A stretch of 61,196 nt of DNA from an uncultured Acidimicrobiales bacterium (GCA_937976305.1 CALJSB010000044.1:1-61196), one strand, 5' to 3'. Positions 25,177 to 34,274 are shown, counted from the first letter of the stretch. The notes: generated by a model from the letters alone, not told the origin. A program made the numbers and translations.

Positions 25177-25599
25177 TCAGATCTCGTCGAGGTTCGTGGT
25201 CAATTCCATCTCGTCGGCGCAATGCCGAGGTGGGCTCGGAACCTGATCGTTCGCAAGCGTCATTCGCAGCTCGGCTCCACACGTGGGGCATCGATACGTG
25301 AGCTTGACTTTGCGGAGCTCGCCTGGTGGTGGAGGCTCAGGTACGGGTCGGGCGAACGAGCCGATCACGGCCATCCCGGCGACGAGGATCATGTAGGCGA
25401 ACGCCACCGCCACAATCACACGAATGACGCCATACCCGAGGAAGATCAAGATCAGGGTCAAGCCCAAGACAAGCCAGCGCAGCACGTTCTTGCGCCGCTT
25501 TTGCACCTTCTGATCTCGGACAGCCTCTGGCGACAGCACCGGCGAGTCGTCGTCGTCGATGTAGTCGGGAAAGTCAGTTGTTGGCTCGAAGTCCGACAT
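25177..25599 (-). CDS. Small membrane protein with C-terminal zinc ribbon
   Basis: 140 aa from ATG 25599. An acidic N-terminal tail and a basic stretch (KVQKRRKNVLRW) precede two closely spaced membrane helices (LVLGLTLILIFLGYGVIRVI and AVAFAYMILVAGMAVIGSFA). The C-terminus (CPTCGAELRMTL...PPRHCADEM) has C..C and HC spaced like a zinc ribbon. The function is not known to me; the layout recalls small conserved actinobacterial membrane proteins. Confidence 0.65.
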   Translation of the reverse strand: MSDFEPTTDFPDYIDDDDSPVLSPEAVRDQKVQKRRKNVLRWLVLGLTLILIFLGYGVIRVIVAVAFAYMILVAGMAVIGSFARPVPEPPPPGELRKVKLTYRCPTCGAELRMTLANDQVPSPPRHCADEMELTTNLDEI

Positions 25600-25636
25600 C
25601 GTCGCTCCAGCCTATTCTGCGGCCGTGACGAAAAGT

Positions 25637-25675
25637 ACCTGACCCCTACGAGCGGAGTGCTCGCAGGGGTCAGGT
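25637..25675. repeat. REP-like hairpin of the AGGGGTCAGGT family
   Basis: Left arm ACCTGACCCCTACGAGC and right arm GCTCGCAGGGGTCAGGT pair at 16 of 17 positions around a 5-nt loop. The right arm continues as CTCAAACGTTAACG to 25689. The 25 bases at 25665-25689 recur identically at 37109-37133, and related copies occur at 43570 and 43647. It lies between a gene start (25599) and the thiolase stop (25714), so it may also act as a terminator. Confidence 0.75.
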
Positions 25676-25713
25676 CTCAAACGTTAACGACGCGGGGAGC
25701 GTCGGTCGGAACC

Positions 25714-26907
25714 TCAGTCGAGGCGCTCGATGATGGTGGCGTTGGCCATGCCGCCACCCTCACACATGGTCTGGAGGCCGTAGCGGCCGCCGGTGCGCTC
25801 GAGCTCGTTGAGCATGGTGGTCATGAGGCGAGCACCAGAGCAACCGAGGGGGTGGCCGAGGGCGATGGCGCCACCGTTGGGGTTCACCTTCGCCATGTCG
25901 GGGCTGAACTCCTTCTCCCATGCCAGCACGACGGAGGCAAACGCCTCGTTCACTTCGAACACGTCGATGTCGCTGACCGAAAGGCCTGACTTCTCGAGCA
26001 CCTTGGCGGTGGCCGGAATCGGGCCCGTGAGCATCGTGACCGGATCGACACCGGCGAGGGCGAAGCTGTGGAACTTGGCCCGTGGCTTGAGGCCGAGCTC
26101 CTTCGCCTTGGTCTCACTCATGATCAGCACGGCGGCCGAGCCGTCGGTGATCTGCGAGCTGTTGGCGGCGGTGACCTTGCCGTCTTCCTTGAACGCCGGC
26201 TTCAGGGTCGCCAGCTTCTCTGGCGTGCTTTCGCGGATGCCGCCGTCGGTCGTGACCATCTCGCCTGATTCGATGACCTTGTTGTTCTCACGGTCGAGGA
26301 TCTTCTCGGCGACGTGGATCATCTCGTTGTCGAAGCGACCCTCGTCGCGGGCCTGGGCGGCGCGACGCTGGCTCTCGAAGGCAAAGGCATCGAGCTCTTC
26401 GCGGGAGATGCCCCACTTGTCGGCGATCATCTCGGCTCCAATGCCCTGGGGCACCAAACCACCAGCGTCGGCGTAGCGCTCGTTCATGGCGTCGGTGAAG
26501 GCGAAGCCGACGTCCTTGGTCATCACCGATGCGCCCATCGGCACAAGGCTCATGACCTCGACACCAGCGGCGATCACGACGTCGTAAGCGCCGGCCATCA
26601 CGCCCTGAGCGGCGAAGTGAGCTGACTGCTGCGACGAGCCGCACTGGCGGTCGACGGTGGTGGACGGAACCGACTCGGGCCAACCGGCGGTGAGAACAGC
26701 GTTGCGGCCAACGTTGAGGGCCTGGGCGCCAACCTGCATGACGCAACCCATGATGACGTCTTCGACGAGGGCCGGGTCGAGGTTGTTGCGCTCGGCAAGC
26801 GACTTGAGCACCTCGGCGGCGAGATCGGCTGGGTGCCAACCCGAGAGTTGTCCGTTTCGCTTGCCCATTGGCGTGCGTACGGCGTCGACGATGACTGCGT
26901 TTTCCAT
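25714..26907 (-). CDS. Thiolase (acetyl-CoA acyltransferase)
   Basis: 397 aa from ATG 26907 (GAAGGG upstream on the minus strand); start chosen because MENAVIVDAVRTPMGKRNG is the canonical thiolase N-terminus. The active-site Cys is in VDRQCGSSQQSA. The C-terminal motifs NPNGGAIALGHPLGCSGARL and CEGGGMANA carry the catalytic His and Cys. It performs reversible thiolytic cleavage of 3-ketoacyl-CoA, probably in beta-oxidation. It is divergent from an acyl-CoA synthetase gene, consistent with a fatty-acid or steroid side-chain degradation role. Confidence 0.92.
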   Translation of the reverse strand: MENAVIVDAVRTPMGKRNGQLSGWHPADLAAEVLKSLAERNNLDPALVEDVIMGCVMQVGAQALNVGRNAVLTAGWPESVPSTTVDRQCGSSQQSAHFAAQGVMAGAYDVVIAAGVEVMSLVPMGASVMTKDVGFAFTDAMNERYADAGGLVPQGIGAEMIADKWGISREELDAFAFESQRRAAQARDEGRFDNEMIHVAEKILDRENNKVIESGEMVTTDGGIRESTPEKLATLKPAFKEDGKVTAANSSQITDGSAAVLIMSETKAKELGLKPRAKFHSFALAGVDPVTMLTGPIPATAKVLEKSGLSVSDIDVFEVNEAFASVVLAWEKEFSPDMAKVNPNGGAIALGHPLGCSGARLMTTMLNELERTGGRYGLQTMCEGGGMANATIIERLD

Positions 26908-27091
26908 CAGGTGGCCCTTCGTTTGAAGTCTTGAGATTCGTTGGTCGACCATTCTATTGCTACGACGGCGACTTGACCATGCGGTCAAGTTCTGGCGCCC
27001 ACCCGGTTTCGCTACTGCTGGGTAAGATCGTGTCCAGCGTCACACGCGAGTCGGCGCGGGCGACAACCCGGTCGTGATCAAGAGGAGTGCA

Positions 27092-28894
27092 ATGACAACG
27101 AGTGCGGAAATCGATGCGATCGTCGAAGGCCAGAACGTGCCGAAGGCGTTCTTGGAGACGGTGGCCAGCTACGGATCGAACGTGGCCCTCCGCTGGAAGA
27201 ACGACGACGACTCGTGGTCAGAGATGACCTTCGATGAGCTGGCGGTGCAGGTCGCCAAGGCCGCTGCCGGACTCCAGGCGCATGGCGTTGAGCGTCACGA
27301 TCGCGTGATGCTCATGATCCGCAACAACCACGAGTTCCACGTGCTCGACCTCGCCTGCCTGTTCCTCGGCGCCACTCCCGTGTCGATCTACAACAGCTCG
27401 TCACCTGAGCAGATCGCCTACCTCTGTGGCGATGCTGGGGCGAGCGTTGCCATCGCCGAAGACGCCGGCTTCTACGAGAGCATTGTCAAGGCCCAGGGTG
27501 ATCTCGACGGTCTGAAGAAGGTCGGCATCATTCACGATTCGGCCGACGGCGTTGGAGCCGACTTCACCTACGCCGAACTGCTCGCCGCCGACCCGGTTGA
27601 TCTTGCTGCCAACGCCGAGATCGCTCAGCCCGAGGATCTCGCGACGCTGATCTACACCTCTGGTACGACCGGCCCGTCAAAGGGCGTGATGATCGATCAC
27701 AAGAACATCACCTGGACCCTCGAATGCCTCAAAGCTGCGATCGCGTGGGACAGCTACGAAGGCAAGCGCATCGTCAGCTACCTGCCGATGGCCCACATCG
27801 CCGAGCGTATGACGGGCCACTACCAGGCAATGATGGTCGGCCTCGAGGTCACGTGCTGCCCCGATCCGACGCAGATCGCTGTCTACGCCGGCCACGTGAA
27901 GCCCAACATCATGTTCGGTGTGCCCCGTGTGTGGGAGAAGATCTACGCCGGTGTGAACGCTGCACTGTCTGCCGATGCCGAGAAGGAAAAGGCCGTCAGC
28001 GAAGCACTCGAAGCTGCCGGTCCGATCCGCGAGAAGATGACCTTCGGTACCGCGACCGAAGAAGAGATCGAGACCTACAACTTCCTCGACGCCGTTGCCT
28101 TCTCCACCATTCGTGAACTCGTCGGCCTCGACCAAGTTGAGATCGCCATCACCGGTGCGGCTCCGATCCCGGCCGAGATGCTGGCGTGGTTCCGCACCAT
28201 TGGTGTGCCGCTCTCAGAGATCTACGGCCTGTCAGAAACCTGCGGACCAACCACATGGGAGCCCTATCGGGTCAAGGCCGGCTCTGTCGGTGTTGCTGCG
28301 CCTGGGATCGAGGTCGAGCTTGCTGAAGACGGCGAGGTGCGAGTCCGTGGCGGCAACATCTTCCGGGGTTACCTCAACCTGCCGGACAAGACCGCTGAAG
28401 TCATGGACGACGACGGCTGGTTCTACACCGGCGACATCGGTGAACTCGACGACGAGGGCTACCTCAAGATCGTCGACCGCAAGAAGGAGCTCATCATCAC
28501 CGCGGGCGGTAAGAACCTCTCGCCTGCCAATCTCGAGGCTGCTCTCAAGATGATTCCGATCGTGGGCCAAGCCTGCGCCATCGGTGATCAGCGACCGTTC
28601 GTGTCGGCTCTTGTCGTGCTCGACCCTGAGCTCGCCGCTCAGTGGGCCGAGCAACAGGGCATCGAGTTCAACTCGGTGGCCGAGCTGGCAGAGAACGAGG
28701 TTGTTTGCGCTGAGATCGACAAGGGTCTCAACGAGGTAATGGCCGACTTCAACAACGCCGAGCGGGTCAAGAAGGTCAAGGTGTTGGGCGACGAGTGGAT
28801 GCCCGACTCCGAGCTTCTCACGCCCACCTCAAAGCTGAAGCGCCGCGGCATTCACACCGTCTTCCAGAAAGAGATCGACGAGATCTACGGCTGA
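27092..28894 (+). CDS. Long-chain acyl-CoA synthetase (AMP-binding, FadD-like)
   Basis: 600 aa from ATG 27092, with GAGGAG 4 nt upstream; a start 18 nt earlier is possible but has a poor site. ANL-superfamily motifs: YTSGTTGPSKGVMI (phosphate loop, A3), EIYGLSETCGPTT (A5), GWFYTGDIGELDDEGYLKIVDRKKELIITAGGKN (A7-A8, split here only for description) and the C-terminal lysine in TPTSKLKRRG. It activates fatty acids to acyl-CoA in the cytoplasm. Length and the long insertion before A5 fit the long-chain FAA1/FadD15-type group. It is divergent from the thiolase. Confidence 0.9.
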   Translation: MTTSAEIDAIVEGQNVPKAFLETVASYGSNVALRWKNDDDSWSEMTFDELAVQVAKAAAGLQAHGVERHDRVMLMIRNNHEFHVLDLACLFLGATPVSIYNSSSPEQIAYLCGDAGASVAIAEDAGFYESIVKAQGDLDGLKKVGIIHDSADGVGADFTYAELLAADPVDLAANAEIAQPEDLATLIYTSGTTGPSKGVMIDHKNITWTLECLKAAIAWDSYEGKRIVSYLPMAHIAERMTGHYQAMMVGLEVTCCPDPTQIAVYAGHVKPNIMFGVPRVWEKIYAGVNAALSADAEKEKAVSEALEAAGPIREKMTFGTATEEEIETYNFLDAVAFSTIRELVGLDQVEIAITGAAPIPAEMLAWFRTIGVPLSEIYGLSETCGPTTWEPYRVKAGSVGVAAPGIEVELAEDGEVRVRGGNIFRGYLNLPDKTAEVMDDDGWFYTGDIGELDDEGYLKIVDRKKELIITAGGKNLSPANLEAALKMIPIVGQACAIGDQRPFVSALVVLDPELAAQWAEQQGIEFNSVAELAENEVVCAEIDKGLNEVMADFNNAERVKKVKVLGDEWMPDSELLTPTSKLKRRGIHTVFQKEIDEIYG

Positions 28895-28924
28895 GCGCTG
28901 AGCAAGGCCCTTCCAGCGTTCGCC

Positions 28925-29758
28925 CTAGAGGCGGACAGCCTCACCTGAGCGTCCGCGGACCTCACGATCGAGCCTGACAACAAGCGGCTCGCGATCGAGA
29001 TCTATCTGGGGCAAAGCGGTCCCACCCCTGCCTCGTTCGTCGCGGTTCCTCAGGAGGTCGAGGCTTTCCACGTCTTTTGTGCGCGCGTTCGGCCAGCCCG
29101 GAACTCGCGGGATCACCGCCGGTTCATAAAGAACGCCTTTGATGGGCTGCGCGGCACCCAGCTCGACAAAGGGCGTACCCCAACTCTCGAACAGCCGTTT
29201 GGCTCGTGGGTCGATGACTTGGGCGGCCCACTGGGCACCTAGGTCATCGAAGAGGTGCATGTACGCGCAGGCAAGAACCTTGACCGGCCACATTCGATCG
29301 GCGGTGCGCCACTCGTGGAGCACGGCAAAGCTCGAGGCCTCAATAAATGAATCGTTGGGGTCGACCCCCGCTGCGATGCAGCCTTCCGTCCATGACTGAT
29401 GCCAGCTGGCCTCGAACTGACGTGCGGCGAGCATCTCCTTCGATGGACCGACCAGACAACGAGATGCGCCAACCGCCGTTTGCGTTGGGTGATGAACGAT
29501 GACCGACCAGATTGATCGATCCCTGAACGGCCCAACCTCTTCTTCGATGCCCTCTTGATCGGGCCCGTAGGTTTCGCGAAAGACCGTTCGCTCAATCCAG
29601 GTGCCAACGACCGATAGCGGCGAACCATCATCAAGCCCTTGGTATACACCCCATCGCTGTGGCGCTTCGTCCCTCGTGAACTGTGCTGTTAGCTCAGACA
29701 CCACCGCCGACGAGCCGCTACCCAGCGATGGAATCTCGAATTCGTGCACGTGGGACAT
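28925..29758 (-). CDS. Hypothetical protein with GNAT/acyl-homoserine-lactone-synthase-like features
   Basis: 277 aa from ATG 29758. The central part, RSIWSVIVHHPTQTAVGASR then NDSFIEASSFAVLHEWR, resembles the core of GNAT-related autoinducer synthases (a strand with a small-residue turn, then E.S.FAV). A later segment has helix LACAYMHLFDDLGAQWAAQV and then ...KRLFESWGTPFVELG, as in those folds. The C-terminal 70 residues are Arg/Asp-rich and unrecognised. The similarity is only at pattern level, and no product can be named. It is convergent with the acyl-CoA synthetase and divergent from the GGDEF/EAL gene. Confidence 0.4.
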   Translation of the reverse strand: MSHVHEFEIPSLGSGSSAVVSELTAQFTRDEAPQRWGVYQGLDDGSPLSVVGTWIERTVFRETYGPDQEGIEEEVGPFRDRSIWSVIVHHPTQTAVGASRCLVGPSKEMLAARQFEASWHQSWTEGCIAAGVDPNDSFIEASSFAVLHEWRTADRMWPVKVLACAYMHLFDDLGAQWAAQVIDPRAKRLFESWGTPFVELGAAQPIKGVLYEPAVIPRVPGWPNARTKDVESLDLLRNRDERGRGGTALPQIDLDREPLVVRLDREVRGRSGEAVRL

Positions 29759-30064
29759 GCCCCTCTACTCGCTGTTGTGAAGTTGGAGCGGGCGAGCTAG
29801 CTGGAAACACTGCGGGGACGCAAACCTACTGCCATGCCACTGGCGGCGCGAAGTCACGACGATTCGTCCACCCCGCAAATTGACTGAATAGCCCCGCTTC
29901 GAGATCGTCGATTCAGCACGACAACATCCAACTCTCAGCTCTTCCGTAGGGTCCTCGGCCATGAAAAGTTGTCGGCTACCCCAAAAAGCAACGTGACGTA
30001 GTTTTTTCGTCTTCACACTAAATCCCGAATATTGGGCGGGTTGGCGCCGATTGGAAGTGTGATC
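29759..30064. other. Divergent intergenic region with possible structured RNA
   Basis: A 306-bp spacer between two divergent genes. It holds no gene I recognise. It contains a 7-bp perfect stem (TGCGGGG 29811-29817 with CCCCGCA 29871-29877) enclosing smaller hairpins (GACG-ATT-CGTC at 29858-29868 and GCC-ACT-GGC near 29836-29844), and the string GGGGACGCAAACC (29814-29826). A T-rich run GTTTTTTCGT follows at 30001. Promoters for both flanking genes must lie here. Confidence 0.45.
29811..29877 (+). ncRNA. Candidate cis-regulatory RNA element
   Basis: The closing stem TGCGGGG/CCCCGCA, an internal GACGCAAACC string and two inner hairpins could form a compact three-way structure 188 nt upstream of a GGDEF/EAL gene. 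GGGGACGCAAACC recalls the GGGACGCAAAGCC core of c-di-GMP-I riboswitches, but the matching 5' GCAAACC strand and tetraloop helix were not found, so it does not qualify as that class. It may instead serve the minus-strand gene, or be chance. Confidence 0.25.
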
Positions 30065-32875
30065 ATGGGCGTCCTCATTCCACCGCTATCTGACGGCAAT
30101 GCCGTTCAGCGACGTCTGCTCTTTTTCGTGACGTTCATAGCGATGTTGATCCCCAACTTTGATGCTGCGATTGTTGCGTCGGCACTTGTGGCCGTTGGTG
30201 CGTTCGTGGCGTCGACGTTCTGGGTCCGGCATCACGACTTGCCGCGAAGCCTTTCCGTGCTGCACGTCTCGGTGGGCTTGTTCGTCGCCGGGATCATTCT
30301 CCGAATTGTCGAGGCTGCGCTAGCGGACGGCGACTTCGTGTACCCAGGCTTTGCAGATCTGGTGTTGGTGCCGGCCTACCTGTTGGCCATCTGGTCGGCG
30401 GCGCGGGCTGCGATGTCCCGCCATGCCTTGGGGAAGGTGTCAGACGCCATCGACGCAATTGCTGTTTCTATCGTTGCTGGCACGCTTGCGCTGCCCCTTG
30501 CACTGCCGAGTATCACTGCCCCTGATTCGAGTGTTGCCGAACGCTTCGTTTGGCTGTTCTACCCGATCGTTCAGACGCTTTTTCTCGGGGTGATCTTCCT
30601 TTTGATCTTCGGGCCTGGCGCTCGTGCCCCCGGACTCGCGTACCTGATCGTCACCGGTTTGTACACGTCGGTCTTCGACAACCTGACGATGTTGTTCTTC
30701 GTTTTCGGCTTGGGTGGGTTCGCCGACCAGTCACTGCGGGGAATTGCGCTGCCGATCGTGACCTACGCGGCCGCGACGAGCTTTGCCTCGTGGCCCGACT
30801 TCGCAAAACCTGGTGTTCGGCCACAGACCTATCGCTGGTCGCTCTACGGCGTCGGCTTTGTTGTTCTTGGGATTGTGCTTGTGATCATGCCTGGTGTGGT
30901 TCAGGTCATCGGGATGCTGGTCTTCGGGCTTGTTGCCGCTCTCAGGATTGGTTCTGCCCACACCGTTACAACGAGGCTCGAGGACCTCAATGACGCGCAG
31001 CAAGAGTTGGCCGCTGAGCTTGCCGACGCCGACAACAAGCAATCGGTGCTTGATGCTGGACATGAGGCCTGCCGCAAGCTCTTGCCCGGATCCACGGTTG
31101 TTCGAATCGACCATCCCGATTCCGGGCTTCGATCGGGTTCTGACATCGATGGAGCTGTAGTGAACATCACGTCGCCTGACGGGGCGCTCACGATCGCGTC
31201 GTCAGCGGAGGGAATCAAGCCCCACCATTGGAGTGCACTGTCACAAGTTGCGGGTGTGTTGTCGCTCGCAGTCCGAGCGGTTGATGCCCGAACCAAGCGA
31301 GTCACCGATCAGATGAAGGCCGATTGGAGATCGCTGTCGAGCTCTGATCACGAGCTGGTCTTCATCGTTGATGCCGAGCAACGAGTGGCCAAGGCAACGC
31401 CAAACGTCGAAACCGTCCTGGGAACTGACCCGATCGGTCAGTCTCTGCCAGACTTGCTCCAAGAGCACGATCTTGCGAGAGCGATCGTGGAGGGAAGGGA
31501 GATCGTGACGGAACGCGACGGGCGGTGGCTTTCGATCACCGCGCAACGAGCCGAACAGCAGACCCACGTGGTGACGGTCCGAGACGTCACGGCTCGTATC
31601 CGAGCCGAGTTGATTGATGACGTGACCGGGCTCAACAACATGTCCCACTTCACCAGGCTCGGGACGGTCGAGGCCGCAACGCTCATCGTTTTTCAGGTGT
31701 CCGACTTTTCACGAATCAACAACATCGTCGGAAAGGCCGGCGCCGATGAGCTGCTCCGAGATATCGGCGAGCAGATTTTGACCGTGTTCCGATCGGGAAT
31801 CGACCAGGTTTGGAGGAGTCACGGCCCGTCCTTCGCTGTGTTGTGCCAAGGCCCAGACAAGCCCGATCAGTGGATCCTCGACCGACGTGACCTTGTTGAG
31901 CGAAACGCTGGTGAGAGAAGCGATCAGACCAACTTCAGCCTCATCACCGCCGTTGTACCCATCGATGAACCGATCGCGGTTGCTGAGATTCTTCACCAAG
32001 CCGACGTCGCAATTGCATTTGATCGAGCGGCTCGGCGAGGCGGCGTCGCCCGGTACTCACCTGACGTTGCTGAGCGTGCACAACGTGCGTATCGGATCGA
32101 TTCAGCGCTTGCGGCGGTGTCGAACCCTGCGACGGCGGGATTCCGCGTCCACTACCAGCCGATCGTCGAAGCTGGTACCGAGCGGGTTGCTCGTGTGGAG
32201 GCCCTGTTGCGTTGGGAGCACTCGACGCTGGGGACGATTCGTCCGGACGAGTTCATTCCGGCCGCAGAACGGTCGGGTCGCGTTGGCGTTCTCGATCAGT
32301 TCGTGATGGAGATCGCAACGCAGGACCTGCGGGAGATTCAGCTCCTCGACCCGACAATTCACATGCAGATCAATTTGTCTCCCGTGGGCCTCACGCCTGA
32401 GCGGGTCCGTTCGATCGCTTCATGGGTGCGACACCACTGTGATGATCCGCCGAGCCTCACGATCGAGATCATCGAGTCAGCAATCGATGAGGACTTTGCC
32501 GACCTCCTCCCTGCGTTCCACGAGCTGCGAGAGGCAGGCGTTGGTGTGTCTGTCGACGATTTTGGCGTCGGTCACTCATCGATGGAGCGAATTGCCAACC
32601 CGGAAGCTCCGTGGACGCAAGTGAAGCTAGCTGGAGTCTTTGCCACCGATATTCATCCCGACACCGTGGCTCGCGTGATCGATACCATCCACTCGCTCAA
32701 GTTCGAGGTCGTTGTCGAAAACGTCGAAGAGCGAGCGCAAGCAGACACCATGACGGCGGCTGGGGCCGACTTCATCCAAGGCTGGCTGTTCGCTCGAGAC
32801 ATGCCGCTCGATGGCGTGACTGAATTCATCACTTCCTATGAGATGGCCCGAGTTCAGGGTCGATCAAACCGCTAG
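30065..32875 (+). CDS. Membrane-bound signalling protein with degenerate GGDEF and EAL domains
   Basis: 936 aa from ATG 30065 (GGAAG 7 nt upstream); TTG 30032 is less likely. The first 300 or so residues contain 7-8 membrane helices. A GAF-like and a PAS-like region (VFIVDAEQRVAKATPNVETV) follow. The GGDEF domain begins near residue 517 (DDVTGLNNMSHFTRLG), but the signature is replaced by SHGPSF (585-590), so it should not make c-di-GMP. The EAL domain keeps EALLRW (E712), INLSP, EIIESAI, DDFGVGHSS (D831, D832), VVENVEE and IQGWLFA. The usual K-I-D is KLA, losing one residue near the metal site. Phosphodiesterase activity is plausible but not certain. Confidence 0.85.
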   Translation: MGVLIPPLSDGNAVQRRLLFFVTFIAMLIPNFDAAIVASALVAVGAFVASTFWVRHHDLPRSLSVLHVSVGLFVAGIILRIVEAALADGDFVYPGFADLVLVPAYLLAIWSAARAAMSRHALGKVSDAIDAIAVSIVAGTLALPLALPSITAPDSSVAERFVWLFYPIVQTLFLGVIFLLIFGPGARAPGLAYLIVTGLYTSVFDNLTMLFFVFGLGGFADQSLRGIALPIVTYAAATSFASWPDFAKPGVRPQTYRWSLYGVGFVVLGIVLVIMPGVVQVIGMLVFGLVAALRIGSAHTVTTRLEDLNDAQQELAAELADADNKQSVLDAGHEACRKLLPGSTVVRIDHPDSGLRSGSDIDGAVVNITSPDGALTIASSAEGIKPHHWSALSQVAGVLSLAVRAVDARTKRVTDQMKADWRSLSSSDHELVFIVDAEQRVAKATPNVETVLGTDPIGQSLPDLLQEHDLARAIVEGREIVTERDGRWLSITAQRAEQQTHVVTVRDVTARIRAELIDDVTGLNNMSHFTRLGTVEAATLIVFQVSDFSRINNIVGKAGADELLRDIGEQILTVFRSGIDQVWRSHGPSFAVLCQGPDKPDQWILDRRDLVERNAGERSDQTNFSLITAVVPIDEPIAVAEILHQADVAIAFDRAARRGGVARYSPDVAERAQRAYRIDSALAAVSNPATAGFRVHYQPIVEAGTERVARVEALLRWEHSTLGTIRPDEFIPAAERSGRVGVLDQFVMEIATQDLREIQLLDPTIHMQINLSPVGLTPERVRSIASWVRHHCDDPPSLTIEIIESAIDEDFADLLPAFHELREAGVGVSVDDFGVGHSSMERIANPEAPWTQVKLAGVFATDIHPDTVARVIDTIHSLKFEVVVENVEERAQADTMTAAGADFIQGWLFARDMPLDGVTEFITSYEMARVQGRSNR

Positions 32876-32959
32876 ACGCACCGGGGTCCTGCACAGAGTC
32901 GTTCGCTGCTCGTGCAGTTGGCTACTGTCGGTGCGCGGCGCTTCCGATCTGTGAATTCA

Positions 32960-33694
32960 ATGCGAGGCGCCCCGCCATCCATGAAGCCAGGCACCGACAC
33001 GACCGACCCGAACAGTGACGACGGTGAATCCTGGCTGGCCACGGTTCGTGCCGATCTAGCAGGGGCGTCGGGCTTTGGACTGGTCGCCGTGATGGTCCTC
33101 GTCGCATGGTTGGTCTTCCAGTGGGGGTTCGGCAACGACACAGTGCTGGCGTGGATTTCAGCCCTCTCGTTCGACTCGGTCGATGACCGCGAAACCTGGG
33201 GCAGGGGCATCTCTGCGGTCACGGCCGCAGGTCTGACCGGCTTTTTATTCTGGACGATCACCCAGATCATCGACGCAGTTCTCGTGCTTTCAGGTATGTC
33301 GCTCATGCCCCGTGTGATTGGCCGACTGTCCCGAACCCTCCGGGCAAGGGGTTGGGTGAAGCCCTACGCCGAGATGAAGTGGTCGACGCGATGGATCATC
33401 GCTTACGCAACAGGGGCGTCTGCTCTTTGCCTCGTTGACGTCCTCGCCACCGGAAGGCACGGCTTCGCTGATCGGCGCCGGGTGGTTGCAACGGCCGCCT
33501 TGCTCTCGTCGAGCACGGTTGGACTTCTCGTGGCGCTGGTTGCGCTTGTTGCAGTCGTTGCCGTGCGAGTTCCGGCAACGGCGGATGAGGCCGAGGTCTT
33601 CATCCGGTTTGCTCGAAACCCGCTGACGTGGATCGCGATCTTTGCGACGTTGTTTCTCGTCGGGCGAGTACGGGCCAGGTTTGCGTCGGATTGA
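32960..33694 (+). CDS. Multi-pass membrane protein of unknown function
   Basis: About 244 aa from ATG 32960; GTG 32912, GTG 32951 and ATG 32981 are alternatives and none has a clear ribosome binding site. An Asp/Thr-rich N-terminal tail is followed by membrane helices: FGLVAVMVLVAWLVFQWGFG, GISAVTAAGLTGFLFWTITQ, then a basic loop (RVIGRLSRTLRARGWVKPYA), WIIAYATGASALCLVDVLAT, LLSSSTVGLLVALVALVAVV and a final helix near the C-terminus. No family recognised. It may share a transcript with the following lipoprotein gene (20-bp gap). Confidence 0.55.
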   Translation: MRGAPPSMKPGTDTTDPNSDDGESWLATVRADLAGASGFGLVAVMVLVAWLVFQWGFGNDTVLAWISALSFDSVDDRETWGRGISAVTAAGLTGFLFWTITQIIDAVLVLSGMSLMPRVIGRLSRTLRARGWVKPYAEMKWSTRWIIAYATGASALCLVDVLATGRHGFADRRRVVATAALLSSSTVGLLVALVALVAVVAVRVPATADEAEVFIRFARNPLTWIAIFATLFLVGRVRARFASD

Positions 33695-33714
33695 TTCGGG
33701 TAGCGTCACGCGTC

Positions 33715-34254
33715 GTGTCGCTTCGAACCTCTCGTCGCACAACTTCGTTCTGTGTATTCCTCGGCCTTGTTCTCGTTGTTGCCGGGTGTTCTTCGCAACA
33801 AATCAGCGATGAGCTTCGGGCTGACGCGTTTGCCGCAGCCCAACAACTCACTGTCGGGGCCGGGCTCGAACTCACCAGTGAGGATCTCGACTGTGTCATC
33901 GATGATCTCGGGAACGATCAAGCGACGGAACTCATCGATGCGACCTCGCCCGGTGATGACGAAGGCGGCTCAGCTGTTGTCGGCGACGAACTGCTGACTG
34001 CGGTTGCCGACGGCGTCCTCGCCTGCGTTGGGACTGGTCGCCTCGGCCTCACGGCGCTCGCATCCCGGGCACCCAATGCGTCAGAGCCATCGCTTCGATG
34101 CGCCGCATTGGCACTCGATCCCGAACTCTTTCGAGGGCTCGTGCTTGACCAGTTCGTCCCGCAGCCGTCCGGCGGAACCGAACTCGATCTCGAGGTGGGA
34201 GTCGCGCTCGCGGCATGTCTCACGCCAGAGGAACTGCTGGAACTCTCGGGCTAG
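33715..34254 (+). CDS. Predicted lipoprotein
   Basis: 179 aa from GTG 33715, chosen because it gives a short basic N-region followed by FCVFLGLVLVVAGCSS, with lipobox VAGC. Cleavage at the Cys and lipidation would anchor the mature protein outside the membrane. The mature part is acidic and helical, with repeated DLDCVIDDL- and ALAACLTPEELLEL-like segments that resemble each other, perhaps two copies of a small helical domain each with a Cys. Function unknown. Confidence 0.65.
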   Translation: MSLRTSRRTTSFCVFLGLVLVVAGCSSQQISDELRADAFAAAQQLTVGAGLELTSEDLDCVIDDLGNDQATELIDATSPGDDEGGSAVVGDELLTAVADGVLACVGTGRLGLTALASRAPNASEPSLRCAALALDPELFRGLVLDQFVPQPSGGTELDLEVGVALAACLTPEELLELSG

Positions 34255-34274
34255 AGCTCGCGCTGCGGCCCCGA

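Noticed and set aside
29785..29880. c-di-GMP-I (GEMM) riboswitch
   Set aside because: GGGGACGCAAACC fits part of the core, but the upstream GCAAACC strand and the tetraloop helix do not pair, so I kept only a generic structured-RNA note.
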